Shown here piece after piece: positions 8,979 through 17,723 of a stretch of 64,000 bases of DNA. The translations under genes were made by a program, and so were the position numbers. Within the stretch, counting starts at the first letter, position 1; each line of letters starts with the position of its first letter. The notes beneath the pieces were generated by a model, which was given only the letters and a program-made list of their open reading frames with translations, had not been told where the DNA came from and searched no databases. Origin of the DNA: Devosia sp. (GTDB lineage: Bacteria; Pseudomonadota; Alphaproteobacteria; Rhizobiales; Devosiaceae); the NCBI RefSeq assembly GCF_014860165.1, contig NZ_JACZKG010000051.1, positions 32,438-96,437 of the forward strand. Direction: 5' to 3'.

Positions 8979-9628
8979 CCACCTCCCGCAGCGTTACCCT
9001 GCTCGACTACGGCATGTGCAACATGCTCAACGTTGCTCGCGCCTTCGAACGGGCCGGCGCGGACCTCAAGGTCACAGACGACCCGCGCGACGCGGCAGTG
9101 GCCGACCGGCTGGTCGTCCCCGGTGTCGGCGCCTTCGCCGACAGCATGGTTGAAGTGACGCGTCGGGGCCATGGCGACGCGATCAGGGCTTTTGCCGAAA
9201 CCGGTCGGCCGCTCTTTGGCATCTGCGTCGGCATGCAGATCCTGTTCGAGGGCAGCGAAGAGTTTGGCGACAGCCCCGGCCTGGGCGTCATCGCGGGCCG
9301 CGTCATGGCGGTGCCCGCGCAGACGACAGCTGGTGTCCCGCAGCGCGTGCCGCATATCGGCTGGAACGAGTTGCTCATTCCGCCGTCCCGCAACACCTGG
9401 GACGGTACCATCATGCAATCCCACGTGTCGAAGGCCCCGGCGGTCTACTTCGTCCACTCCTTTGTCCCGCACCCGGCGGACCCCAGGGACAGGCTGGCCG
9501 ATTTCGACTATGGCGGGCATCGCCTGTGCGCGGCGATCAAGCGGGACAATATCACCGCGACGCAGTTCCACCCGGAACGCAGCGGCGATGTGGGGCTCGC
9601 CTTGCTGGGCAGCTTCATTGGCTCCTGA
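8975..9628 (+). CDS. HisH-like glutamine amidotransferase subunit
   Basis: This 217-residue class I glutamine amidotransferase releases ammonia from glutamine. The nucleophile elbow is visible as FGICVGMQILFEGS (Cys near residue 84), and the His and Glu of the triad lie in QFHPERSGD near the C terminus. It follows the hisF-like gene with a 4-bp overlap and precedes the CMP-sugar synthetase by 3 bp. Family knowledge and context indicate that it feeds ammonia to the sugar amidotransferase encoded two genes upstream. Confidence 0.87.
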   Translation: MTTSRSVTLLDYGMCNMLNVARAFERAGADLKVTDDPRDAAVADRLVVPGVGAFADSMVEVTRRGHGDAIRAFAETGRPLFGICVGMQILFEGSEEFGDSPGLGVIAGRVMAVPAQTTAGVPQRVPHIGWNELLIPPSRNTWDGTIMQSHVSKAPAVYFVHSFVPHPADPRDRLADFDYGGHRLCAAIKRDNITATQFHPERSGDVGLALLGSFIGS

Positions 9629-9631
9629 GAT

Positions 9632-10333
9632 ATGAGAACGCTGGCAATCATACCTGCCCGGGGCGGTTCTAAGCGATTGCCCGGCAAGAACATCAAGCCC
9701 TTCGGCGGTGTCCCCCTGATCGGCTGGTCGATCCGTTTCGCGGTCGGCTACCCGGGTTTCGACCACGTTGTGGTGTCGACGGACTCTGCCGAGATCGCGG
9801 CGGTGTCGAGAGCCGAAGGGATCGAGGTTCCGCGGCTGCGACCGGCCCATCTTGCCACGGATACGGCGGCCACCATCGACGCGATCCTTGACGTCATCGA
9901 CGCCGAGGCGGCCAGTGGCCGCCAGTTCGATGCCGTTGCCTTGTTGCAGCCGACCTCCCCCATGCGCCTCTCCGAGCGGTGGGACGCGGCGCGAGCGCTG
10001 CTGGATGATAGCGCGATAGACGCCGTAGTTGGGGTTGCGCCTGCCCGCACCCACCCGTTCCACACCTTTTCGCTGGGTGACCGGGGCGAGCTGGCGCCGA
10101 TGCATGACCCTGCAAAGCTGAAGCTGCGCGGTCAGGATCTTCCGCCGGCAGTTGCAGTGGCCGGCAACCTTTATCTGGCTCGTACGGCTGCCTTGCAGCA
10201 GTATCGCACCTTCTTTCCCGAACGGATCGCCGGTGTATTGTGCGACCAGCCGTTCGAAGCCACCGACATAGACGACGAACTCGATTGGCTCATCGCCGAA
10301 ACCATCGCCACCAAATATGGGATCACACCGTGA
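9632..10333 (+). CDS. neuA: CMP-nonulosonic acid cytidylyltransferase (NeuA/LegF family)
   Basis: This enzyme activates a nonulosonic acid (sialic, legionaminic or pseudaminic acid) with CTP to give the CMP-sugar used by glycosyltransferases. The 233-residue protein begins with the nucleotide-binding signature IIPARGGSKRLPGKNIKPFG and carries VVSTDSAEIA, ALLQPTSPMR and the acidic end IDDELDWLIAE. It is a stand-alone cytidylyltransferase without the extra domain of some bacterial NeuA proteins. The stop overlaps the GTG start of neuB by 4 bp. The neighbouring dehydratase, aminotransferase and acetyltransferase favour a legionaminic-type substrate over Neu5Ac. Confidence 0.87.
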   Translation: MRTLAIIPARGGSKRLPGKNIKPFGGVPLIGWSIRFAVGYPGFDHVVVSTDSAEIAAVSRAEGIEVPRLRPAHLATDTAATIDAILDVIDAEAASGRQFDAVALLQPTSPMRLSERWDAARALLDDSAIDAVVGVAPARTHPFHTFSLGDRGELAPMHDPAKLKLRGQDLPPAVAVAGNLYLARTAALQQYRTFFPERIAGVLCDQPFEATDIDDELDWLIAETIATKYGITP

Positions 10334-11361
10334 GCACGTTCATAATCGCCGAAGCTGGTGTCAATCACGATGGAGACCCCGAGCGGGCCATCCAACTCGT
10401 CGAGGTGGCGGCACAGAGCGGTGCCGATGCCGTGAAGTTCCAGACATTCTCGGCGGACAAGCTCACGCGCAAGGGCGCCGAGAAGGCCGAGTACCAGAAG
10501 AAGATGACCGGCGACGGCGATCAGCACGCCATGCTGGCCAGGCTGGAAATGTCCGACGAGCTGCACCACGCGCTGGTGAAACGCAGCGCCGAACTCGGTA
10601 TCGAATTCATGTCGACAGCATTTGATGCCGACGCGCTCGATTTCCTGGTGTCGGTCGGCATCCGCCGGATCAAGGTGCCATCAGGCGAAATCACCAACCT
10701 GCCATTCCTGGCACATATGGCGTCCAAGGACCTGCCGATCATCGTCTCTACCGGCATGGCCGACATGGCTGAAGTCAAGGGCGCCGTGGACGCGATACGC
10801 GCCGAGCGGAACCGCTTGGGCTTTACCGAGCCGCTGGAAGACATCGTCACCATCCTTCACTGCACTTCCAACTACCCCGCCGCGGCTAGCGATGTGAACC
10901 TGCGGGCCATGCTGAGCATGGCCGATGAGATCGGCCTGCCCGTGGGTTACTCGGATCACACGCTGGGTATCGCGATCTCCACGGCTGCCGTTGCCATGGG
11001 CGCCACGGTCATCGAGAAGCACTTCACGCTGGACAAGACGTTGCCCGGCCCCGACCACTCTGCTTCGCTGGAGCCGCATGAGCTCAATGCCCTGGTCCGC
11101 AGTATTCGTGACGTAGAGGCCGCGAGGGGCGACGGTATCAAGGCGCCGACGGCATCCGAGCTTCCGGTGCGCGCGCTAGTCAGGCGCAGCGTGACCACAG
11201 TGCGTGACATTGCGGCTGGCGCGGCGCTGACAGCCGATGACGTCGCGCTGCTGCGGCCGGGAACCGGCATCCCTCCGGCTGAGTTCCAATCGGTGCTGGG
11301 CAAGCGCACCAGGCAAGCCATACCGGCGGGCCAGACGATACAGTGGACCGATCTGCAGTGA
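10330..11361 (+). CDS. neuB: Nonulosonic acid synthase (NeuB/LegI family)
   Basis: This synthase condenses phosphoenolpyruvate with a 2,4-diacetamido-trideoxyhexose or ManNAc-like sugar to make the nine-carbon acid. The protein has 343 residues from GTG at 10330. The frame is open further upstream, but a GTGA overlap with the neuA stop and the immediate family start STFIIAEAGVNHDGD decide this start. The catalytic TIM barrel shows VKFQTFSADKL, KVPSGEITNLPF, LHCTSNYPA, GYSDHTLG and EKHFTLDKTLPGPDH. A C-terminal SAF/antifreeze-like domain (residues about 285-343) closes the active site. Sequence alone does not separate Leg, Pse and Neu synthases here; the gene set suggests Leg. Confidence 0.88.
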   Translation: MSTFIIAEAGVNHDGDPERAIQLVEVAAQSGADAVKFQTFSADKLTRKGAEKAEYQKKMTGDGDQHAMLARLEMSDELHHALVKRSAELGIEFMSTAFDADALDFLVSVGIRRIKVPSGEITNLPFLAHMASKDLPIIVSTGMADMAEVKGAVDAIRAERNRLGFTEPLEDIVTILHCTSNYPAAASDVNLRAMLSMADEIGLPVGYSDHTLGIAISTAAVAMGATVIEKHFTLDKTLPGPDHSASLEPHELNALVRSIRDVEAARGDGIKAPTASELPVRALVRRSVTTVRDIAAGAALTADDVALLRPGTGIPPAEFQSVLGKRTRQAIPAGQTIQWTDLQ

Positions 11362-12497
11362 AGCCGCGGCGCCGCATCCTCTATGTGACCGGCACCCGCG
11401 CAGATTTCGGCCTCATGCGATCGACGCTGGAGCGCATTGACCGGGATGCGCGACTGTCGCTCGACGTCGTCGTCACCGGGATGCACCTCGACAGTGCCTA
11501 CGGCCTCACCGTGAGCGAAATCGAACAAAGCGGGCTGGCGATAAGCGCGCGCGTGTCGGTGGAACCGGGCGTACCCAGCGGCGCCCTCATGGCGGCAAAT
11601 GTGGGGCGCATGATCACTGGCTTCGTGCCGGCCATCGAGGCCTCGGCGCCCGACATCGTTATGTTGCTGGGGGACCGGGGCGAGATGCTTGCCGGCGCCA
11701 TTGCGGCCCTGCATCTCAATGTGCCAATAGCCCATATTCACGGCGGCGAGAGATCCGGCACCGTGGACGAGCCCGTCCGGCATGCCATCTCCAAGCTTTC
11801 AAATCTGCACCTGGTGGCCACGCAGGAGAGCCGCACCCGTTTGATCGCCATGGGTGAAGCGCCCTCGGGCATCCACGTGGTCGGTGCCCCCGGGCTGGAT
11901 GGGCTTCGGGAACTGCCTCAGCGCGACCGGACCCAACTGGCGACCGATTACGGGCTGGATGCGGACCGGCCAATGGCCCTGCTGGTCTATCATCCGGTGG
12001 TGCAGGAAGCGGCCGCCGCCGGCGAGCACATCACGGCCATCGTCGAGAGCCTTTTGGCGGCGCAGGTGCAGATCGTTGCCCTCAAGCCGAACTCGGACGC
12101 CGGCAGCGCCGAGGTTCGCACCGTTCTGGAGGAGCGCGAAGCGGCCGGCCAGATTCATCTGTTTACTCACTTGCCCCGCGTAGCATTCGCAGAATTCATG
12201 GCCGTTGCCGATCTGATGGTGGGCAATTCCAGCAGCGGCATCATCGAGGCGGCAAGCTTCGGCACGCCGGTGGTGAACATCGGCTCACGCCAGAACCTGC
12301 GGGAACGAAATGCCAATGTGGTCGATGTCGGCGTCATTGGCGACGATATCAAGAAGGCCCTGGTTTCGGTACTCAGCAGCCCCCGATACGCGCGCGCCAA
12401 CGTATATGGCGACGGCCATGCCGGCGAGCGTATCGTGAACATCCTGGCGGAGGTGGACTTGGGGCCACTATCATCCGGCAAGACCAATGCCTACTGA
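11358..12497 (+). CDS. neuC: Hydrolysing UDP-sugar 2-epimerase (NeuC/LegG family)
   Basis: This enzyme releases UDP while inverting C2 of a UDP-HexNAc or UDP-diacetamido-trideoxyglucose, giving the free manno sugar used by NeuB. The protein has 379 residues from GTG at 11358; a GTG at 11343 is also in frame, but the 4-bp GTGA overlap with the neuB stop matches the coupling style of the operon. Motifs are TGTRADFGLMRS, HIHGGERSGTVDEPVRHAIS and GNSSSGIIEAASFGTPVVN, typical of hydrolysing 2-epimerases. It overlaps the acetyltransferase gene by 11 bp. Confidence 0.87.
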   Translation: MKPRRRILYVTGTRADFGLMRSTLERIDRDARLSLDVVVTGMHLDSAYGLTVSEIEQSGLAISARVSVEPGVPSGALMAANVGRMITGFVPAIEASAPDIVMLLGDRGEMLAGAIAALHLNVPIAHIHGGERSGTVDEPVRHAISKLSNLHLVATQESRTRLIAMGEAPSGIHVVGAPGLDGLRELPQRDRTQLATDYGLDADRPMALLVYHPVVQEAAAAGEHITAIVESLLAAQVQIVALKPNSDAGSAEVRTVLEEREAAGQIHLFTHLPRVAFAEFMAVADLMVGNSSSGIIEAASFGTPVVNIGSRQNLRERNANVVDVGVIGDDIKKALVSVLSSPRYARANVYGDGHAGERIVNILAEVDLGPLSSGKTNAY

Positions 12498-13116
12498 AAT
12501 GATCCACCTCATCGGGTCGGGCGGACACGCCCGCGTAGTGCTGGACAGTCTGGCCGCGCTCGGCTTGCCTGCACAATCCATCGCCGTTTTCGACCAGAAC
12601 CCCGACCGGATCGGCGGCAAGATCGGCAGTCACACGATACAGGGCTTCGACGCGGTCCAACTGTCCCACAGCAGCGTCCATATCTGCATTGGCGACAACC
12701 GGGCCAGGGCAAACGTGGCTGCGGCACTCGAGGAGGTCGGCTGCACCCTGCGGACCATCGTGGATCCGCGCGCGATAGTATCGGCGAGCGCAACTATCGG
12801 GGCGGGCACCTTTGTGGCGGCTGGCGCAATCGTCGCTACCGGCGCAACGACGGGCAGAGGCTGCATCATAAATCACGGGGCGATCGTTGATCATGAGTGC
12901 GTGCTGGCCGATTTTGTGCATATTGCGCCTGGAGCAACGCTGGCAGGGTCCGTCGCCATAGGGCAAGGAACGCTTGTCGGGGCTGGCGCCAATGTCCTGC
13001 CGGGCATTTCGGTGGCATCAAACGCAATTGTGGGCGCCGGGGCGGTCGTCATTGACGACGCAGCCGACCCGTCGGTCTACGTTGGCGTGCCTGCAAGGAA
13101 AGTTGAGAGACGATGA
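12487..13116 (+). CDS. neuD: Left-handed beta-helix sugar acetyltransferase (NeuD/PglD/LegH type)
   Basis: The 209-residue protein has the PglD layout. A small Rossmann-like N-terminal domain (LIGSGGHARVVLDSLAALG) is followed by hexapeptide repeats from about residue 95 (IGAGTFVAAGAIVATGATTG), the catalytic HGAIVDHEC region and the end GVPARKVERR. In bacillosamine and legionaminic pathways this enzyme acetylates the C4 amino group of the UDP-4-amino sugar using acetyl-CoA; in sialic acid clusters NeuD O-acetylates. With an aminotransferase next door, N-acetylation is the more likely role here. It overlaps both neighbours (11 bp and 4 bp). Confidence 0.83.
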   Translation: MPTEMIHLIGSGGHARVVLDSLAALGLPAQSIAVFDQNPDRIGGKIGSHTIQGFDAVQLSHSSVHICIGDNRARANVAAALEEVGCTLRTIVDPRAIVSASATIGAGTFVAAGAIVATGATTGRGCIINHGAIVDHECVLADFVHIAPGATLAGSVAIGQGTLVGAGANVLPGISVASNAIVGAGAVVIDDAADPSVYVGVPARKVERR

Positions 13117-14579
13117 CGGTAAACCTCGACACAATCAGCTTGCAGCGTAGTTCGACGATCCGCGACGCTCTTGCAGCGCTCGATAGGTCGGCCATGGGCA
13201 TCTTGTTGCTGGTGGACGCCCAGGGGCGCTTCGAGCGTACCGTCACGGACGGGGACCTGCGCAGGATGCTGCTGGACGGCAAGACCCTGAACGACGATCT
13301 CACCACCCTGCCGGCGCGCACGTCGGTGGTGCTGCAGAGCGGCTACACGCGGCGCCAGGCCCTAGCGTTGATGCAGGAAGCGGTGATCAACCATATTCCC
13401 ATCCTCGACGAAGACGGGCGGGCGATCGACCTCATCGAACGCGCCAAGATCGACCAGCAGGTGCTGCTCTCGACGCCCCATATGGGTGAGGCCGAGCTCG
13501 AATATGTTGCCGAGGCCTTTCGCACGAACTGGATTGCCCCGCTCGGACCGAACGTTGACGCCTTCGAGACCGAGATCGCGGCCATGGTCGGCGTCAAGCA
13601 CGCAGTCGCCCTCAGCTCGGGCACGGCGGCCATACACATCGCATTGCGCTTGCTCGACGTTGGCGTGGGCGACGTTGTCTTCTGCTCCACCCTGACCTTC
13701 ATCGCCAGCATCAATCCGGCCATCTATCAGGGTGCCCGGCCGGTCTTCATCGACTCTGAGCCGGAGAGCTGGAACATGTCGCCCCGGGCCCTGGAACAGG
13801 CCCTGCTCGCCGCGAAAGCGGCCGGCCAGTTGCCGAAGGCCGTGATCGTCGTGTGCCTTTACGGGCAGAGCGCCGACATGGACCCCATTGTCGCCTTGTG
13901 TGACCGGTTCGGCGTGCCCCTGGTGGAAGATGCAGCCGAGTCGCTGGGCGCGAAATATCGCGGGCGTGCCTCTGGCACTTTCGGCAAGCTTGGCATCTAC
14001 TCGTTCAACGGGAACAAGATCATCACCACGTCCGGCGGGGGCATGCTGGTGACTGACTCAGCAGAGTTGGCCGAACGCGCCAGGTTCCTTGCTACTCAAG
14101 CGCGCGATCCGGCGCCGCATTACCAACACAGCGTGATCGGCTACAATTACCGCATGAGCAACGTGCTGGCAGGCGTCGGACGCGGCCAGCTCAAGGTGCT
14201 GGACGAACGCGTGGCCGCCCGCCGACGGGTCTTTGAAACCTACAAATCCGAGCTCGCGTCAATAGACTGGCTGGAGTGGATGCCCGAGCCGGAGTGGAGC
14301 TTCTCCACCCACTGGCTCGCGGCCTGTGTCATCAAGCCCGATGCCCCGATAACCGTCGACAAGCTCATCCGGGCGCTCTCGGACGAGTTCATCGAGGCGC
14401 GGCCCATGTGGAAGCCGATGCATCTGCAGCCCATTTTTGCCGATGCCGAATACTATCGACACGGCAATGAATCGGTGTCGGACGGCCTGTTTGAACGGGG
14501 TATCTGCCTGCCCTCGGGGTCCAATCTGACCGATGGCCAGATTGGGCGCGTTATCGAGACGATCCAGAAGCTGCAGTAG
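13113..14579 (+). CDS. Fused CBS-pair / DegT-type PLP aminotransferase
   Basis: The 488-residue protein has two parts. Residues 1 to about 115 look like a CBS-domain pair (ILLLVDAQGRFERTVTDGDL and INHIPILDEDGRAIDLI). From about residue 120 there is a complete DegT/DnrJ/EryC1/StrS sugar aminotransferase: LSSGTAAIHIALRLL, VVCLYGQSADMDPI, VEDAAESLGAKYRG, and the PLP lysine in SFNGNKIITTSGGG. The aminotransferase would convert the 4-keto product of the dehydratase to the UDP-4-amino sugar acetylated by the NeuD-like enzyme. In known legionaminic clusters a CBS pair is usually attached to the nucleotidyltransferase PtmE, so its position here is unusual. It ends 1 bp from the convergent dehydratase gene. 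Confidence 0.83.
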   Translation: MTVNLDTISLQRSSTIRDALAALDRSAMGILLLVDAQGRFERTVTDGDLRRMLLDGKTLNDDLTTLPARTSVVLQSGYTRRQALALMQEAVINHIPILDEDGRAIDLIERAKIDQQVLLSTPHMGEAELEYVAEAFRTNWIAPLGPNVDAFETEIAAMVGVKHAVALSSGTAAIHIALRLLDVGVGDVVFCSTLTFIASINPAIYQGARPVFIDSEPESWNMSPRALEQALLAAKAAGQLPKAVIVVCLYGQSADMDPIVALCDRFGVPLVEDAAESLGAKYRGRASGTFGKLGIYSFNGNKIITTSGGGMLVTDSAELAERARFLATQARDPAPHYQHSVIGYNYRMSNVLAGVGRGQLKVLDERVAARRRVFETYKSELASIDWLEWMPEPEWSFSTHWLAACVIKPDAPITVDKLIRALSDEFIEARPMWKPMHLQPIFADAEYYRHGNESVSDGLFERGICLPSGSNLTDGQIGRVIETIQKLQ

Positions 14580-14580
14580 G

Positions 14581-16485
14581 CTACTGGATAAAATCGAAGA
14601 GTATGCGGCGGACTTCGGGTTCGTTGCCTCGTTCCAGAGCCTCGCGCAGGTTGACCAGGGCCTGCTCGACCCGATCGCTTTCCACCACGCCGAGAGCCCG
14701 CATGATCTTGGGATGCTTGGTCTTTCTGGCGGTGGAGACGTCGTAGAACAGCTCTTCGTACATCTTCTCACCGGGCCGCTTGCCCGTGACGACCAGTTCG
14801 ATGTCGCCGCGAGGATTGTTTTCGCTGCGAACGCTGAACCCAGCCAGGCGAATCATGTTTTCGGCCAGGGTCTTGATCAGGATCGGGTTGCCCATTTCCA
14901 AGAGGAATACGTCACCGCCCTTGGACAAGGCGCCCGCCTGGACGATCAGCTCGGCCGCCTCGTGGATGGACATGAAATAGCGCGTCATTTCCGGGTCGGT
15001 GAGCGTCACCGGTCCGCCGCGCGCAATCTGCTCCTTGAACAGCGGGACCACTGATCCGTTCGACCCGAGAACGTTGCCGAACCGAACCGCCGTGAAGCGC
15101 TGACCTGTCTGCTGCTTTGCCGCAGCGGCAGCCATGTGCCCCACGATGAACTCGGCCCACCGTTTGGTCGCACCCATGACGTTGGTGGGACGAACGGCCT
15201 TGTCGGATGAGATGAGCACGAAGGTCTCGACACCCAGTTCAAACGAGAGACTGGCTATCGAGAGCGTGCCCAGGACGTTGTTGCGCACTCCCTCGAGCAC
15301 GTTTGCCTCAACCAGCGGCACATGCTTGTGCGCCGCGGCGTGGAAGACCACCTGGACGTTGTTGTCCTGCAGGGTCCGACGAACACAGGCGCCATCCGTT
15401 ATCGAACCGAGGACAGGCACGATGATGATGTTCTTGAACTCGGAGAGTTCCCGCTCGATCGTATAGAGGGCGAATTCGTTGGCTTCGAACAGCACCAGGC
15501 GCTGTGGCAACGACTTCGCGACAAGCCGACAAAGTTCGGACCCAATGGAGCCGCCAGCGCCCGTGACCATGATCGACCGGCCCTCGATCATGTCGGCAAT
15601 GAGCGCGGGATCGGCCGGCACCGAGGATCGACCCAGCAGGTCGTCGATGTCGATCTCCCTGATCTGGTTGATGGTGTACTTGCCACTCACCAGATCGGTT
15701 ATCGACGGAAGGGTGCGGATCTTGAGGCCAAATCCGCCGATCTGATCGACAATCTCCTGGCGCCGTGTCGCGGTCAGCGAGGGGATCGAAAGGACCACTT
15801 CCTGCACCCCATACTTCTCCCTTAGCGTGGACAAGTAGCTGGGGGAAAAAACTCGAATGCCGGCGACATCCCTGCCCTGCACCCGCGGGCTGTCATCGAG
15901 AAAGCCAACGACGAACATCCCGCCCTGGCGAGCTATGGCCGCCGCAAGCTGAGCTCCCGCATTGCCGGCGCCGTAAATCAGGATTGGCCGGCGCGCTCCG
16001 GACGCCTCTTCCCTTGGCCAGAGCAGCTTCTTGGCGGCGAAGCGGCTACCACCGATGAGGATCGTGCCCAGTGCCCAATAGAGTATCGGCACGGAGCGCG
16101 GGACGACGCCACGTCCTGACATCTCGATCAGGAAAACCAGCACAACCCAGCAGACGGTGGCAATGGTCATGGCCTGGATGATCGTCCACATCGCCCTTTC
16201 GGGCAGATAGCGGACCACAGCCCGATAGAGCCCCAGCCGCACGAAGATCGGAATCGCCACGGCGGGGGCGGTCAGAACCGTTACGAACTGGTCGATCGTG
16301 TTGGGTGGGGTCCAGTTTCCGAAGCGCAAGGCGAAACTCGCCCATAGCGCAAACGAGAGCGCAACCGCATCAAAGGCGAGCAGAATGGCTCGTTTCCAAA
16401 ACCGGGGTATGTTTCCGATGCGCCCAAGGAGCTGCTGGTACAATCCGATGGTAATCAATTTGTCTCTGTCATTTCGTTGCAACAT
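14581..16485 (-). CDS. Membrane UDP-GlcNAc 4,6-dehydratase (WbpM/FlaA1-like, LegB role)
   Basis: The 634-residue protein starts with several membrane helices (AILLAFDAVALSFALWASF and following). Two Rossmann units come next: a CoA-binding-like domain (LIYGAGNAGAQLAAAIARQG) and a C-terminal SDR dehydratase with MVTGAGGSIGSELCR. The catalytic segment SSDKAVRPTNVMGATK shows the Met/Lys pair of this family. It removes water from UDP-GlcNAc to give the 4-keto-6-deoxy sugar for the CBS-aminotransferase encoded on the opposite strand. I chose ATG at 16485 because AGGGG precedes it; a TTG at 16581 would add 32 residues with no family resemblance. Confidence 0.85.
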   Translation of the reverse strand: MLQRNDRDKLITIGLYQQLLGRIGNIPRFWKRAILLAFDAVALSFALWASFALRFGNWTPPNTIDQFVTVLTAPAVAIPIFVRLGLYRAVVRYLPERAMWTIIQAMTIATVCWVVLVFLIEMSGRGVVPRSVPILYWALGTILIGGSRFAAKKLLWPREEASGARRPILIYGAGNAGAQLAAAIARQGGMFVVGFLDDSPRVQGRDVAGIRVFSPSYLSTLREKYGVQEVVLSIPSLTATRRQEIVDQIGGFGLKIRTLPSITDLVSGKYTINQIREIDIDDLLGRSSVPADPALIADMIEGRSIMVTGAGGSIGSELCRLVAKSLPQRLVLFEANEFALYTIERELSEFKNIIIVPVLGSITDGACVRRTLQDNNVQVVFHAAAHKHVPLVEANVLEGVRNNVLGTLSIASLSFELGVETFVLISSDKAVRPTNVMGATKRWAEFIVGHMAAAAAKQQTGQRFTAVRFGNVLGSNGSVVPLFKEQIARGGPVTLTDPEMTRYFMSIHEAAELIVQAGALSKGGDVFLLEMGNPILIKTLAENMIRLAGFSVRSENNPRGDIELVVTGKRPGEKMYEELFYDVSTARKTKHPKIMRALGVVESDRVEQALVNLREALERGNEPEVRRILFDFIQ

Positions 16486-16691
16486 GCCCCTGACGACAAC
16501 AGCGCGATCATCTCGACCAACGGGACCGGTAGAGGGTTGGTTGTGGCCTTGCAAGTGATAATCAGATGCTGACCCCTGCAACAGAATGGCATGAAGCGGC
16601 TAAAGGCCCGGCGCCGCCTCGCCGGGCAAGTTCCATCTTTGCCGCCCGATAAATTTCGCGCTATTGGAAGCTGCCCAAGCGCGGATCGTCC

Positions 16692-17723
16692 ATGACCATC
16701 TTCTATTATCTCTTTCTTGTTGCCGGCGCTTTCCTGGCTGGATGGGTTACGTCCTTTGCGGTTCGGCGGGCAGCCCTGCGCCTGGGATTGGTGCAGGTGC
16801 CAAATGCCCGATCGTCCCACTCCATACCCACCCCGCAAGGTGGCGGCATCGCCATCGCCGCCGTCTCACTTGCGGGTGCCTTGATTGCCTCCACCACCGA
16901 CAGCGGTTTCCTGGCGATCGCTGCATTGACGGCAGTCGTCGCCGCATTCGGTCTCGCCGATGACATTCTTGACCTGCCCGCCCCCTTGCGCTTCCCCGTT
17001 CAAGGGCTGGTTCTGTGGGCACTGCTGGCATGGGTCGGGCCGCTGCCGGACATTTCCTTGCCGCTCGGCCTCACCATTGGCGGCTGGGGCCTGCCGGTGC
17101 TTGTCTGGTTCGGTGCTCTGTGGTGGCTCAACCTCTTCAATTTCATGGACGGCATCGACGGGATTGCGGCCAGCGAGACGGTTATTATCCTGCTGGGGGG
17201 CCTGATCATTGCGGTCTCTGTGCACCCCCCGATGCTGGCCACGCCTATGGCATTGCTGGCTCTGATCACAGCGGCCGGCACCGCAGGATTCCTGGTCATG
17301 AACTGGGCCCCCGCCCGCATCTTCATGGGCGACGCGGGATCCAACACGCTGGCCGTGCTGATACTCGCCATCGCCCTGAATACCGTTCAACACGGACTGG
17401 TCGGGTATCCGTCCTGGCTTATCCTGATGTCGCCCTTTGTCGCTGACGCAACCGTGGCGTTGCTCCGTCGAACGGCCCGTGGCGAACTGCCCTGGCGCGC
17501 GCATCGGCGCCATGCCTACCAGCAGCTCGCCCGCCAATGGAGCCACGCGCGCGTGACCTTGCTCTATGCGGGCTTCACCGGGTTGGTGGCGCTGCCCATG
17601 GCGGCCGTGGCGCAGTACAGGCCCATGGCGTCCTGGTGGCTGGTGGGGCTGATATACGCCTTGCTTGTTGTCTTCATGGTCTGGGCCGGATCCGGCTCCG
17701 CAGCTGAGCGCAGTCGAGAATGA
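16692..17723 (+). CDS. Initiating glycosyl-1-phosphate transferase (WbpL/WecA family)
   Basis: This 343-residue polytopic membrane protein belongs to the polyprenyl-phosphate N-acetylhexosamine-1-phosphate transferases. It shows HSIPTPQGGGIAIA near the N terminus, the Mg-binding FGLADDILDLP, NLFNFMDGIDGIAASE, FMGDAGSNTLAV and the basic cytoplasmic loop HRRHAYQQLA. It would start repeat-unit synthesis on undecaprenyl phosphate, possibly with GlcNAc or FucNAc-1-P as for WbpL. The gene is divergent from the WbpM-like dehydratase with about 200 bp between the chosen starts, a pairing often seen in O-antigen loci. Its stop overlaps the ligase/polymerase gene by 4 bp. Confidence 0.87.
   Translation: MTIFYYLFLVAGAFLAGWVTSFAVRRAALRLGLVQVPNARSSHSIPTPQGGGIAIAAVSLAGALIASTTDSGFLAIAALTAVVAAFGLADDILDLPAPLRFPVQGLVLWALLAWVGPLPDISLPLGLTIGGWGLPVLVWFGALWWLNLFNFMDGIDGIAASETVIILLGGLIIAVSVHPPMLATPMALLALITAAGTAGFLVMNWAPARIFMGDAGSNTLAVLILAIALNTVQHGLVGYPSWLILMSPFVADATVALLRRTARGELPWRAHRRHAYQQLARQWSHARVTLLYAGFTGLVALPMAAVAQYRPMASWWLVGLIYALLVVFMVWAGSGSAAERSRE

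Noticed and set aside
8217..9628. Histidine biosynthesis genes hisF and hisH
   Set aside because: They sit between a sugar amidotransferase and nonulosonic acid genes with no other his genes nearby, so the polysaccharide role is far more likely.
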